From a virus, in IMG/VR virus record IMGVR_UViG_3300024344_000060, positions 1 through 35,267 of that record: a stretch of DNA of 35,267 nt. The stretch is one strand, 5' to 3'. Below the pieces are notes generated by a model. That model searched no databases, was not told the DNA's origin, and worked only from the letters and a program-made list of their open reading frames with translations. This document shows positions 6,356 through 13,962 of this stretch, one piece after another. How positions within the stretch are numbered: position 1 is the stretch's first letter; each line of letters starts with the position of its first letter. The position numbers were made by a program, and so were the translations under genes.

Positions 6356-7844
6356 ACACGATCTAAATAAAGATCAAATACTTTGGACGTATTGTGCATT
6401 AGATTGTACATTGACCCATGAGATATGGTCTAGGATACATAAAGAGTTTGATCCTATAACTAAAAGAGTTTACTTATTTGAATTAGATAGTTTAAAACCT
6501 GCAATGGAAATGATGTTGCGAGGTTTAAAAGTTGATGAAGTTAAAGTAAAAGAAAAGAAAGAAGTCTTACGTGCTCGTAGATTAAAACTAGAACGTATGC
6601 TTAATCTTTTTGCACAAGGTGTATGGGGTAAAGATTTAAATCACAATAGCCCTGTGCAACTTAAGAAAATTTTATATGAAGACTTAGGCCTACCACCTGT
6701 TGTGTCTTACAAAGGGGGCAAGTCAAAGATATCTACTGACCGTGCAGCTTTGGAGCAGCTTGGGGAATTTTATCCAAGAGCAAAACCATTCGCACATACC
6801 ATACTTGCACTACGTGACATAACTAAACAGCTTTCTGTTTTAGATTCTAAACGTGATAAGGATGGCAGGATTAGATGTTCATATAATGTAGCAGGTACAG
6901 AGACAGGACGTTGGTCTTCATCAGAAAGTCCTTGGAGAACAGGAACTAATTTACAAAATGTTACAAAGGAATTACGTTCAGTATTTATTCCAGATGATGG
7001 CATGGTTATGTTCTATGCAGATTTAGAACAAGCAGAGTCGAGAGTTACTGCTTATGTTGCAGGTGATGAAGGTTATATAAATGCATGTGAGAGCACAGAC
7101 TTACACACTGAAGTAGTTAAAATGGTTTGGCCCAACTTGGGTTGGTCTGATGATCCTGCGCAAAACAGGGAGCTTGCAAACAAACCTTATTACTTACACT
7201 TTACATATCGTGACATGTGTAAACGAGCAGGTCATGGTACTAACTATGGAATGTCAGCACATGCATTAGCTAAACATTTAAAAATAAAAGTTTCACATGC
7301 GACAAGATTTCAGTTGCTTTATTACGGAGGTGTGGTACCATTAGCTTCTTTAGAACGTTGGCACCAACAAGATAGAGAAGGAGGCTTTCAAGAATTGATA
7401 GACACAGGAGAGATAATAGGTAAGCTAGTAAAAATACAAGGAGCATTCCCTGGCATACGTGCTTGGCACAACGAAGTATCGGGTGAGTTAAAACAAACAG
7501 GTTGTTTAACTACACCTTTAGGTAGGCGCCGACAATTCTGGGATAGATTAAATGATAACTCTACATTGAGACAGGCTATAGCTTATGTTCCACAATCTAC
7601 TATTGGGGATTTATTAAACATGGGTTTATACAATGTATGGAAAAGTGTTAGAGAGATAGAGATACTTGGCCAAGTGCATGATGCTATCTTGGGTCAATGT
7701 CCTATTGAAAGAGTGGATGAATTAATGCCTAAAGTTTTAGAGCAAATGAACAACCCTTTAGAAGTTAAGGGAAGACAAATGATTATCCCTTCCTCAGTTG
7801 AGGTGGGTCATACATGGAAGGATATGGAAACATGGAAGAAGTAA
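6324..7844 (+). CDS. Family A DNA polymerase domain (C-terminal half of split Pol A), 506 aa
   Basis: Replicative polymerase domain. The first 30 residues carry exonuclease motif III, 'WTYCALD' (Tyr23, Asp27), so the exonuclease active site must be completed by two polypeptides. The polymerase motifs are intact: 'TGRWSS' (194-199), motif A 'DLEQAE' (Asp233, Glu238), motif B 'RDMCKRAGHGTNYG' (Arg296, Lys300, Tyr308) and motif C 'VHDA' (His452, Asp453). The residue matching E. coli Phe762 is His304. The start is GTG 6324 with AGGAGA (6313-6318) five bases before it; an in-frame TTG at 6309 is less likely. It overlaps the preceding small gene. A sense AGGGGGCAA copy is at 6713-6721. Confidence 0.9.
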   Translation: MKIVKNTEINKHDLNKDQILWTYCALDCTLTHEIWSRIHKEFDPITKRVYLFELDSLKPAMEMMLRGLKVDEVKVKEKKEVLRARRLKLERMLNLFAQGVWGKDLNHNSPVQLKKILYEDLGLPPVVSYKGGKSKISTDRAALEQLGEFYPRAKPFAHTILALRDITKQLSVLDSKRDKDGRIRCSYNVAGTETGRWSSSESPWRTGTNLQNVTKELRSVFIPDDGMVMFYADLEQAESRVTAYVAGDEGYINACESTDLHTEVVKMVWPNLGWSDDPAQNRELANKPYYLHFTYRDMCKRAGHGTNYGMSAHALAKHLKIKVSHATRFQLLYYGGVVPLASLERWHQQDREGGFQELIDTGEIIGKLVKIQGAFPGIRAWHNEVSGELKQTGCLTTPLGRRRQFWDRLNDNSTLRQAIAYVPQSTIGDLLNMGLYNVWKSVREIEILGQVHDAILGQCPIERVDELMPKVLEQMNNPLEVKGRQMIIPSSVEVGHTWKDMETWKK

Positions 7845-8038
7845 AAAGATTATATATAGAAGACGGAAAGATACTAGTAAAAGAGGGGGAATTTTCTACC
7901 ATATGTACTGAGGCAGAGATAGAAGGACCTTCATTAATAAGAAACAAAGACGGTAATGTATGGATTGAGACTACATCTACAGTAGTTAAGCTTGTCCATA
8001 TACCTAAAGAAAATGTCAAGTTTCTAGATGAAAAATAA
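7832..8038 (+). CDS. Hypothetical protein, 68 aa
   Basis: A small acidic, beta-prone protein with no recognised motif, lying between the polymerase and the primase-helicase. It could start at ATG 7814 (74 aa) or ATG 7832; I prefer 7832, which overlaps the polymerase end by 13 bases and has AGGAT and GGA sequences upstream. Its stop overlaps the next ATG (TAATG at 8036-8040). The constant position between replication genes hints at an accessory factor, but nothing in the sequence proves it. Confidence 0.65.
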   Translation: MEEVKRLYIEDGKILVKEGEFSTICTEAEIEGPSLIRNKDGNVWIETTSTVVKLVHIPKENVKFLDEK

Positions 8039-9297
8039 TGTCAAGAAATTATACAGATTACATGGAGGCATGTGTTGATGCCATTAAGAATAGTCCTATC
8101 CCTAAACCTTTTGCGAGGTGGACTGCCTTATCCTCAATAGCAGGGGCACTCGGCCGAAGGGTCTGGTTTCCTATGCCTAACTATAACATTGGTTCTAATT
8201 TATTTGTAATACTTATTGCAAGTCCTGGTCGTAATAAATCAGTAAGTTTAATATTACCTTTCTCTAAAGTATTCAATAGACTTACTACACCTGTTGGTAC
8301 AACAGAAGATGATTCTAATTTCAACTCTGGTCTTGACCAATACGGTTTAAGAAACTATCCTTTATATCTTATTCAAGATAGAATCACTCCAGAAAAATTA
8401 GCAGTTGACATGACTAAAGTAACACGTTTAGATTTGCGTTTAAGTAATCCACGTCAAGAACAATTCTTTGATTCATCTATGACTTTAGTTACATCAGAGT
8501 TTGGTACGTTCATGGGCAGGAGTGAAAGATATTTGCAAATGTTTTTAACTGATATGTGGGATGCCAAAGATCAGTACAGCCACAAAACAAAAACAGCAGG
8601 TGAATATATTATTGAAGGCCCTTGTTTAAATTGGGTTGCTTGTGCAACACCAGAACAATTTGTTGACAACTTACCAGAGGATGCAAAGTCTCAAGGATTA
8701 TTATCAAGAATCATTCCTGTGTTTTATGAAGGAGAAAGAATACCACAAGACTTAACACAAAAAGTTATTAGTGATAACACAATAGATAATTTAAGAAATG
8801 ATTTATCTCATGTAGCTAAAATGTATGGGCCAATGACATTTGATGATGACGCATTTGAAGGAGCTAATGAAGATATCTATTACAACTTACAACCAGAACC
8901 AACTGATCCTCATCTATCTGAGTATTGTCAAAGAAGAGTATCACACTTTCTAAAAATAGCTATGTCAGTTTCAGCTTCACGTAGATCAACTAGAAAAATT
9001 ATGAAAGAAGATTGGGAAACAACTAAAGAGATTATGTTTGAGATGGAAAAGAATATGCCTAAAGCATTAGAAGGTTTTGGCATGGCACGTACAGGTAGAA
9101 TAGCACACGACATGGGAGTATGGTTGGATGCTACGATGGCTCTTAACAAGCGACAACATGTCACACTACGTGCATTTAAACGTGAGTTACTTCGAAAGAT
9201 TCCGAATCCAGGTGAGCTGGATCAAACAATCAGAGCCATGCAAGACTCTGGTTATATAAAAATGGAAGGTAATTTAGTCTTTGCTTGTAAAAAGTAA
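8038..9297 (+). CDS. DUF3987-like primase-helicase ATPase, 419 aa
   Basis: An AAA/RecA-like protein of the DUF3987 type, often annotated as a phage replicative helicase or primase-helicase. Residues 25-45 (ARWTALSSIAGALGRRVWF) are a family signature. The P-loop is atypical: 'ASPGRNKSVS' (61-70) instead of GxxGxGKS, as in this family. A Walker B-like 'LVTSEFGTFMG' and an arginine-finger-like 'SQGLLSRIIPVFYE' follow. The C-terminal 100 residues look like a winged helix. No zinc-binding primase domain is present. It closes the replication operon; a new promoter begins at its stop codon. Confidence 0.75.
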   Translation: MSRNYTDYMEACVDAIKNSPIPKPFARWTALSSIAGALGRRVWFPMPNYNIGSNLFVILIASPGRNKSVSLILPFSKVFNRLTTPVGTTEDDSNFNSGLDQYGLRNYPLYLIQDRITPEKLAVDMTKVTRLDLRLSNPRQEQFFDSSMTLVTSEFGTFMGRSERYLQMFLTDMWDAKDQYSHKTKTAGEYIIEGPCLNWVACATPEQFVDNLPEDAKSQGLLSRIIPVFYEGERIPQDLTQKVISDNTIDNLRNDLSHVAKMYGPMTFDDDAFEGANEDIYYNLQPEPTDPHLSEYCQRRVSHFLKIAMSVSASRRSTRKIMKEDWETTKEIMFEMEKNMPKALEGFGMARTGRIAHDMGVWLDATMALNKRQHVTLRAFKRELLRKIPNPGELDQTIRAMQDSGYIKMEGNLVFACKK

Positions 9298-9326
9298 TTG
9301 ACCTTAATAAATAGAAATGATATACT
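9298..9326 (+). promoter_or_regulatory. Sigma-70-type promoter for nrdAB
   Basis: TTGACC (9298-9303) and TATACT (9321-9326) are separated by exactly 17 bases in the 59-base gap between the primase-helicase stop and nrdA. Predicted transcription starts near 9333, giving a leader of about 25 bases. It allows nrdAB to be expressed apart from the replication operon. Confidence 0.75.
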
Positions 9327-9356
9327 GCGAGGTTGGTATGTATGAAATAGGAAAAT

Positions 9357-11108
9357 ATGAAATTAAACATTGATATAACTAAGGATACTCTACTCTCTAA
9401 AAACGCTGTGGATATCTTAAGGGATAGATACATGTTACCAAAAGAGGAGACACCACAAGAAGCATTCGCCAGAGCATGCATGGCATTTGCAGATAACAAA
9501 GCTCATGCAGAAAGATTGTATAAATATGTTTCAAATCTTTGGTTTATGTTTGCTTCTCCGCTTTTGTCAAATGGAGGAACAGATAGGGGTCTGCCTATCA
9601 GTTGCTTTTTAAATTATGTGCCCGATAGTAGAGAAGGACTAGCGGCACACTATACTGAGAACATCTGGTTATCTAGTATGGGGGGCGGAATAGGTGGTTA
9701 TTGGGGTCATATTCGCTCACAGGGACAGTCAACTAGCAAAGGTAATAAGACGACAGGGGTTATTCCATTTATGCACGTGGTGGACTCTCAAATGGTAGCC
9801 TTTAATCAAGGCGCTACTAGACGTGGGTCGTATGCTAGTTACATGGATGTATCCCACCCAGAAATTATAGAGTTTATAGAGATGAGAAAGCCTGCTGGTG
9901 GAGACGTCAACAGAAAGAATCTTAATCTTCATCATGCTGTTATTACTCCAGACAAATTCATGAGAGCAGTAGAAGATGATAAAGATTGGGATCTTATAGA
10001 CCCTAACAGTAAAGAGAAAGTAAAGACAGTTAAAGCTAGGAGTATTTGGATAAAGATACTAGAGGCTAGAGTTGCTACAGGAGAACCTTATATAATGTTT
10101 ATTGATACAGTTAATAAGCATTTACCTAAAGAGTTAAAAGACAAAGGATTAAAAGTACATCACTCTAATCTTTGTAGTGAAATTACTTTACCCACTAATG
10201 AAGATAGAACAGCGGTGTGTTGTTTATCTAGTTTAAATTTAGAATACTTTGATGAGTGGTCTAAAGATGAAATGTTTATTGAGGACATCATGCGCATGCT
10301 TGACAATACGTTAAGTGTATTTATTAAAGATGCCCCTCTGACCATGAGTAAAGCTGTTAACAGCGCTAAGTCTGAACGTTCAATAGGCTTAGGTACTATG
10401 GGATTTCATTCTTACTTACAACGTAGTGGTATTGCATTACAAAGTCCTATGTCCATGGGACCTAACATTAAAATATTTAAACACATTAAAAAGAAATGTG
10501 ATGCGGCGAATTTCTTATTAGGAAAAGAAAGAGGAGAAGCACCAGACCTTAAAGGAACTGGAAAAAGATTCTCACATATGACTGCCATAGCTCCTAATGC
10601 AAGCAGTTCAATTATATGTGGCAACACTTCTCCAAGTATAGAACCATTGAGAGCAAATGCATTTACTCAAAAAACTTTAAGCGGTTCATTTTTAATTAAA
10701 AATAAATACCTTGAAAAGTTATTAGAAGAGAAAGGAAAGAATACTAAAGATGTTTGGAAAAGTATTATTGCTAGCAGAGGAAGTGTTGACGCGCTCACTT
10801 TCCTTACGGCACAAGAGAAAAATGTATTTAAGACGGCCATCGAGATTGATCAAGCGTGGTTGGTTGACCTGGCTGCGGAACGTCAAAAATATATTTGCCA
10901 AGCGCAAAGTTTAAACTTATTCTTCCCACCTGATGTTAACGTGAGAAGATTAAACAATGTACATAAACGTGCATGGCATAAAGGATTAAAAACTTTATAC
11001 TATTGCAGAAGTGAAGCTATTAAAAGAGCAGAGAACATATCATTAAAAGTAGAAAGGAAAGTGAGACAAGATAACGATGAAGAAGATTGTATCATGTGTC
11101 AAGCATAG
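9357..11108 (+). CDS. nrdA: Class I ribonucleotide reductase large subunit, 583 aa
   Basis: Reduces ribonucleotides to deoxyribonucleotides with NrdB, supplying dNTPs for phage replication. Key residues are visible: Cys83 ('ISCF', matching E. coli Cys225), 'NLCSE' (Asn271, Cys273, Glu275: the catalytic Cys439/Glu441 pair), Cys288 ('AVCC', partner cysteine), the radical-transfer Tyr pair in 'LYYCRSE', and a C-terminal 'CIMC' redox pair. At 583 residues it is about 180 shorter than E. coli NrdA; the first catalytic Cys comes at residue 83, so the N-terminal ATP-cone is absent and overall dATP inhibition should be lost. nrdB follows after nine bases. Confidence 0.95.
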   Translation: MKLNIDITKDTLLSKNAVDILRDRYMLPKEETPQEAFARACMAFADNKAHAERLYKYVSNLWFMFASPLLSNGGTDRGLPISCFLNYVPDSREGLAAHYTENIWLSSMGGGIGGYWGHIRSQGQSTSKGNKTTGVIPFMHVVDSQMVAFNQGATRRGSYASYMDVSHPEIIEFIEMRKPAGGDVNRKNLNLHHAVITPDKFMRAVEDDKDWDLIDPNSKEKVKTVKARSIWIKILEARVATGEPYIMFIDTVNKHLPKELKDKGLKVHHSNLCSEITLPTNEDRTAVCCLSSLNLEYFDEWSKDEMFIEDIMRMLDNTLSVFIKDAPLTMSKAVNSAKSERSIGLGTMGFHSYLQRSGIALQSPMSMGPNIKIFKHIKKKCDAANFLLGKERGEAPDLKGTGKRFSHMTAIAPNASSSIICGNTSPSIEPLRANAFTQKTLSGSFLIKNKYLEKLLEEKGKNTKDVWKSIIASRGSVDALTFLTAQEKNVFKTAIEIDQAWLVDLAAERQKYICQAQSLNLFFPPDVNVRRLNNVHKRAWHKGLKTLYYCRSEAIKRAENISLKVERKVRQDNDEEDCIMCQA

Positions 11109-11117
11109 AGGTAGATT

Positions 11118-12077
11118 ATGAGTATATTTAAAGAGAGAGATTATTACAAACCATTCACATATCCATGGGCTTTTGAAGCCTATGACATGCAACAAAAAAT
11201 GCATTGGCTTCCAAGTGAAGTACCACTTCATGAAGATGTTAATGATTGGAATAATAGAATGGATGAAGGCGAAAAGAATTTAGTAAAACAAATATTAACT
11301 TTCTTTACACAAGGTGATGTAGACATAGCACAAGCTTACATGGATGTATATGTTCCAATGTTTAAACCACCAGAGATACGTATGATGTTATCGTCTATAG
11401 CTACAAGTGAAGCCAACCATGCCCACAGCTATTCATTATTAAATGATACAATAGGTATGGATGATAGAGAGTACAAAGCTTTCCAAGAAATAAAAGCTAT
11501 GAATGATAAGCATGAGTATCTATGGAAAAGCAAAGGGGGCACAGAGGAAGAACAAATGATAAGAGACATGGCGGTGTTCTCTGCATTTGGTGAAGGCCTT
11601 CAATTGTTTGCTAGCTTTGTTATGCTTCTAAACTTTACAAGGTTTGGTAAGATGAAAGGCATGGGACAAATTGTCGCATGGTCTATAAGAGATGAGTCAC
11701 ATCATGTGGAAAGCATGATTAAATTATTCCATTGTTTATTAGATGAGAAACCTAAGGTTTGGAATGACAATTTTAAAAAGAGTTTATATGAGATATGTCG
11801 TGACATGGTAATGTTAGAAGATAAGTTTATTGATTTGGCTTTTGCTATGGGTCCTGTTCAAGGACTGACAGCAGATGAAGTCAAACAATATATACGACAT
11901 ATAGCAGATAGAAGACTACTACAGCTAGGGTTAAAACCTAACTATGGGGTAAAAGATAATCCACTCGAATGGGTCGATTGGATAGTTAACGGAGTAGAAC
12001 ATACCAACTTTTTTGAGAACAGAGCTACTGAATATGCTAAAGGTGCCATGACTGGTACTTGGGCTGATGCATTTTAA
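11118..12077 (+). CDS. nrdB: Class I ribonucleotide reductase small subunit, 319 aa
   Basis: Holds the di-iron/tyrosyl radical cofactor used by NrdA. All expected ligands are present with exact E. coli spacing: Asp67, Glu98 and His101 ('SEANH'), Glu159 ('FGEG'), Glu193 and His196 ('DESHH'). The radical tyrosine is Tyr105 ('HAHSY'), so this is a conventional Tyr-radical enzyme rather than a Mn/Fe Tyr-less type. The ribosome binding site is AGAGG (11105-11109). A sense AGGGGGCAC motif (11534-11542) lies within the gene. The stop is two bases before the next promoter. Confidence 0.95.
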   Translation: MSIFKERDYYKPFTYPWAFEAYDMQQKMHWLPSEVPLHEDVNDWNNRMDEGEKNLVKQILTFFTQGDVDIAQAYMDVYVPMFKPPEIRMMLSSIATSEANHAHSYSLLNDTIGMDDREYKAFQEIKAMNDKHEYLWKSKGGTEEEQMIRDMAVFSAFGEGLQLFASFVMLLNFTRFGKMKGMGQIVAWSIRDESHHVESMIKLFHCLLDEKPKVWNDNFKKSLYEICRDMVMLEDKFIDLAFAMGPVQGLTADEVKQYIRHIADRRLLQLGLKPNYGVKDNPLEWVDWIVNGVEHTNFFENRATEYAKGAMTGTWADAF

Positions 12078-12079
12078 GC

Positions 12080-12115
12080 TTGACAGAAAATCAAAAGTAT
12101 GGTAGTATTATAAAT
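12080..12115 (+). promoter_or_regulatory. Sigma-70-type promoter after nrdB
   Basis: TTGACA (12080-12085) starts two bases after the nrdB stop. GGTAGTATTATAAAT (12101-12115) is identical over 15 bases to the promoter at 3433-3447; TAGTAT (12103-12108, spacer 17) is the likely -10. Transcription should begin near 12115-12121, right at the GGGGGGCAC motif and the hairpin that follows. Confidence 0.75.
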
Positions 12116-12118
12116 CAA

Positions 12119-12168
12119 GGGGGGCACAAAGGGCAGACTGATCTAGGTTAGTGTGCCCTTAGCTTTTT
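12119..12168 (+). terminator. Terminator-like hairpin or attenuator downstream of a promoter
   Basis: AAGGGCA (12129-12135) pairs with TGCCCTT (12154-12160); after one G-G mismatch the stem extends with ACTGA (12137-12141) against TTAGT (12148-12152), leaving a six-base loop. AGC and five T residues (12164-12168) follow, so it reads as an intrinsic terminator. A second 5' arm, GGGCACA (12122-12128), can pair with TGTGCCC (12152-12158) instead. GGAGG (12171-12175) of the next gene comes three bases after the T run's C-T, so the structure could control that gene. Confidence 0.65.
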
Positions 12169-12180
12169 CTGGAGGTGTGT

Positions 12181-12501
12181 GTGAAAGACTTAAGTAAAGA
12201 AGAATATAAGACGTACTTAAAAGAGTACAAGGAACGAGGCAATGCCGCTTTCAAAAAGTCACGTAACAATAGAATAGAAAAACGTGATAGAGAAGCTGCA
12301 TATCGTGAACACTTGGAGTGCGCGGCGATGATTAGAAACATGAACTATAAAATGAAGAACGATGAATGGTTGTATGATGACAGACCAAACGGAAGCTTCT
12401 TAAAATTTCATAGAGTTATTGCATCTGGTGATCCAGATAAAATAGGAAAGTTATTTGATAACTTTGGAAGGGAAGTTAATGTACCAAGAAAAACAAACTA
12501 A
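12181..12501 (+). CDS. Hypothetical protein, 106 aa
   Basis: A highly charged helical protein, basic in the first half (many Lys, Arg and Glu), with no motif I can name. GTG 12181 is taken as the start because GGAGG (12171-12175) lies five bases before it; another GTG at 12175 overlaps that site and is unlikely. It is the first gene after the promoter and hairpin at 12080-12168, so its expression may depend on read-through. It overlaps the next gene by 23 bases. Confidence 0.7.
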   Translation: MKDLSKEEYKTYLKEYKERGNAAFKKSRNNRIEKRDREAAYREHLECAAMIRNMNYKMKNDEWLYDDRPNGSFLKFHRVIASGDPDKIGKLFDNFGREVNVPRKTN

Positions 12502-12703
12502 GTACGATGGCTTTGCTAAAAAATTATTTTATGATTTTAGAAAGACGAGGAAGGGTATACCCTATTGGGAGCGGTTACACTTTAAAGATAGAGATGAGTG
12601 GCGTGGTATAGCTCAGCTTATTAAAAGAGAACGTAGACATTTTAAAAAGCTACGAAAGAAAACAGGAGACAATAATGAAAGACCTATTACAAGAAGCGGT
12701 TAA
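12479..12703 (+). CDS. Hypothetical basic protein, 74 aa
   Basis: A small basic protein rich in Lys, Arg and aromatic residues ('PYWERLHFKDRDEWRG' in the middle), probably helical and perhaps nucleic-acid binding; no family recognised. ATG 12479 follows a purine-rich GGAAGGGAAG (12466-12475), better than the in-frame ATG at 12455. It overlaps the previous gene by 23 bases and the phosphoesterase gene by 29 bases. Confidence 0.65.
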   Translation: MYQEKQTKYDGFAKKLFYDFRKTRKGIPYWERLHFKDRDEWRGIAQLIKRERRHFKKLRKKTGDNNERPITRSG

Positions 12704-13907
12704 TGCTGTAGTATTAGCCAAAGGGAATAAGTCTGATGCGGCTAGGGCATTGAACATTCCTCGCACTACTCTGATAAGCAGATTAGAAGCGGCTGAACGA
12801 GAAGAGATAAAGCCTACTGTTAAATCTCCCAACCTAGAAGTTGCTCTTGCTGAGCAAAAAATGGTATATGATTTACAGGTAAGGGAGTTAAAGAAACAAT
12901 TAGATGAAGCCATACAACAAAACGTTACATCAGATTATGTCAGAAAAAGCGTGTTCAAGTTGGGAAAACATAAAGCTAATCCACCTAAGTGGTTGGTTAA
13001 ATCCTCTCCTGCAACAGGCGCACCTGGTGTTCCCACTTTGTTCTTATCTGATTTTCATTATGGGGAAGTTGTTAAGTCCGATGCAGTTAATAACTTAAAC
13101 ACTTTTAATAAAAAGATTTCGCGATCGCGATTGAAGTCAACTGTAGAAACTGCAATTGATTTATGCCACAACCATATGGTCAATCCTAAATATCCTGGAA
13201 TCGTTTTAGCTTTAGGTGGAGACATGATGTCTGGTTGTATTCATGATGAGCTAATAGATACAAATGATGGAACAAACATTGACCATGTATTAGAATTGTT
13301 TGACCAACTAATCTGGACAATCAGTACATTGGCTGATAAGTTCGGTAAGGTTTTTGTACCTACATGTTATGGCAATCATTCAAGAATGTACCAGCAATAT
13401 AGAAATAAAGAAGCTGCGCATCTAAGTTTTGACTGGTTGCTTTACAATATGTTAGAGAAACATTTTAAAAATAACAAAGACGATCGTATACAATTTCTAA
13501 TACCTACAGGATTTGATACGTACTATAAAATCTTTGACACTAGCTACCTATTAACACATGGTGATAGGCTTGGAGTCCGTGGAGGAACTGGCATCGTGGG
13601 TATGCTTGGGCCTATAGCACGAGGTGTTCAAAAGGTTAGATCAGAGTATGCTAACTTTGGTAAGTCCATTGACTATGTTATCATGGGGCACTACCATCAG
13701 TATATATCTATAAAAGGGGCCATAGTTAATGGCTCACTTAAAGGCTATGACGAGTATGCAATGAGCAATCGTTTTGCTTTTGAGATTCCTAAGCAAGCTT
13801 TATGGTTTACACACCCACAATATGGTGTAACTTTCCAGGTTCCTGTGATCGCCGAGCAAGGTGTTCCTAAGAAATCTAAGAAAGAATGGCTTCAATGGGC
13901 AACATAA
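12675..13907 (+). CDS. Calcineurin-like metallophosphoesterase with N-terminal HTH, 410 aa
   Basis: Residues 4-42 ('AKGNKSDAARALNIPRTTL' and flanks) form a Fis/HTH_8-like DNA-binding helix-turn-helix. A linker of about 75 residues follows. The catalytic domain has every metallophosphoesterase motif: 'SDFHYG' (Asp126, His128), 'GGDMM' (Asp183), 'YGNHSR' (Asn234, His235), 'THGDR' (His295) and 'GHYHQ' (His339, His341). It should hydrolyse a phosphodiester with a two-metal centre. The HTH suggests DNA as partner, as in SbcD/Mre11-like nucleases, but no SbcC partner is seen. AGGAG (12664-12668) precedes the ATG. A TCGCGATCGCGA palindrome lies at 13119-13130. Confidence 0.8.
   Translation: MKDLLQEAVNAVVLAKGNKSDAARALNIPRTTLISRLEAAEREEIKPTVKSPNLEVALAEQKMVYDLQVRELKKQLDEAIQQNVTSDYVRKSVFKLGKHKANPPKWLVKSSPATGAPGVPTLFLSDFHYGEVVKSDAVNNLNTFNKKISRSRLKSTVETAIDLCHNHMVNPKYPGIVLALGGDMMSGCIHDELIDTNDGTNIDHVLELFDQLIWTISTLADKFGKVFVPTCYGNHSRMYQQYRNKEAAHLSFDWLLYNMLEKHFKNNKDDRIQFLIPTGFDTYYKIFDTSYLLTHGDRLGVRGGTGIVGMLGPIARGVQKVRSEYANFGKSIDYVIMGHYHQYISIKGAIVNGSLKGYDEYAMSNRFAFEIPKQALWFTHPQYGVTFQVPVIAEQGVPKKSKKEWLQWAT
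13119..13130. repeat. 12-bp perfect GC palindrome
   Basis: TCGCGATCGCGA is a perfect palindrome inside the phosphoesterase coding sequence, in an otherwise AT-rich genome. Its core GCGATCGC equals the cyanobacterial HIP1 octamer, but I saw only one copy. It encodes Ser-Arg-Ser-Arg and may be chance. Confidence 0.6.
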
Positions 13908-13914
13908 AGTGATT

Positions 13915-13951
13915 TAAAGGGGGACGCAAGGTATTGCATGTGCCCCCTTTA
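13915..13951 (+). terminator. GC-clamped hairpin between operons
   Basis: TAAAGGGGG (13915-13923) pairs perfectly with CCCCCTTTA (13943-13951), a nine-base stem whose 19-base loop holds a further GCAA/TTGC pairing. It ends eight bases after the phosphoesterase stop and is followed by only a weak T run. It includes the antisense GTGCCCCCT motif (13940-13948). The -35 of the next promoter lies in its loop, so termination and initiation share this site. Confidence 0.55.
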
Positions 13952-13962
13952 TCTGATATAAT
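13934..13962 (+). promoter_or_regulatory. Sigma-70-type promoter for the small-protein and lysis region
   Basis: TTGCAT (13934-13939) and a perfect TATAAT (13957-13962) are spaced 17 bases apart. Transcription would start near 13969, and AAGGAG (13983-13988) then serves ATG 13995. It probably drives the cluster from 13995 to 18492, in which no other promoter was evident. Confidence 0.75.

Noticed and set aside
8651-8690. TTGACA inside the primase-helicase gene
   Set aside because: No acceptable -10 lies 16-18 bases downstream.
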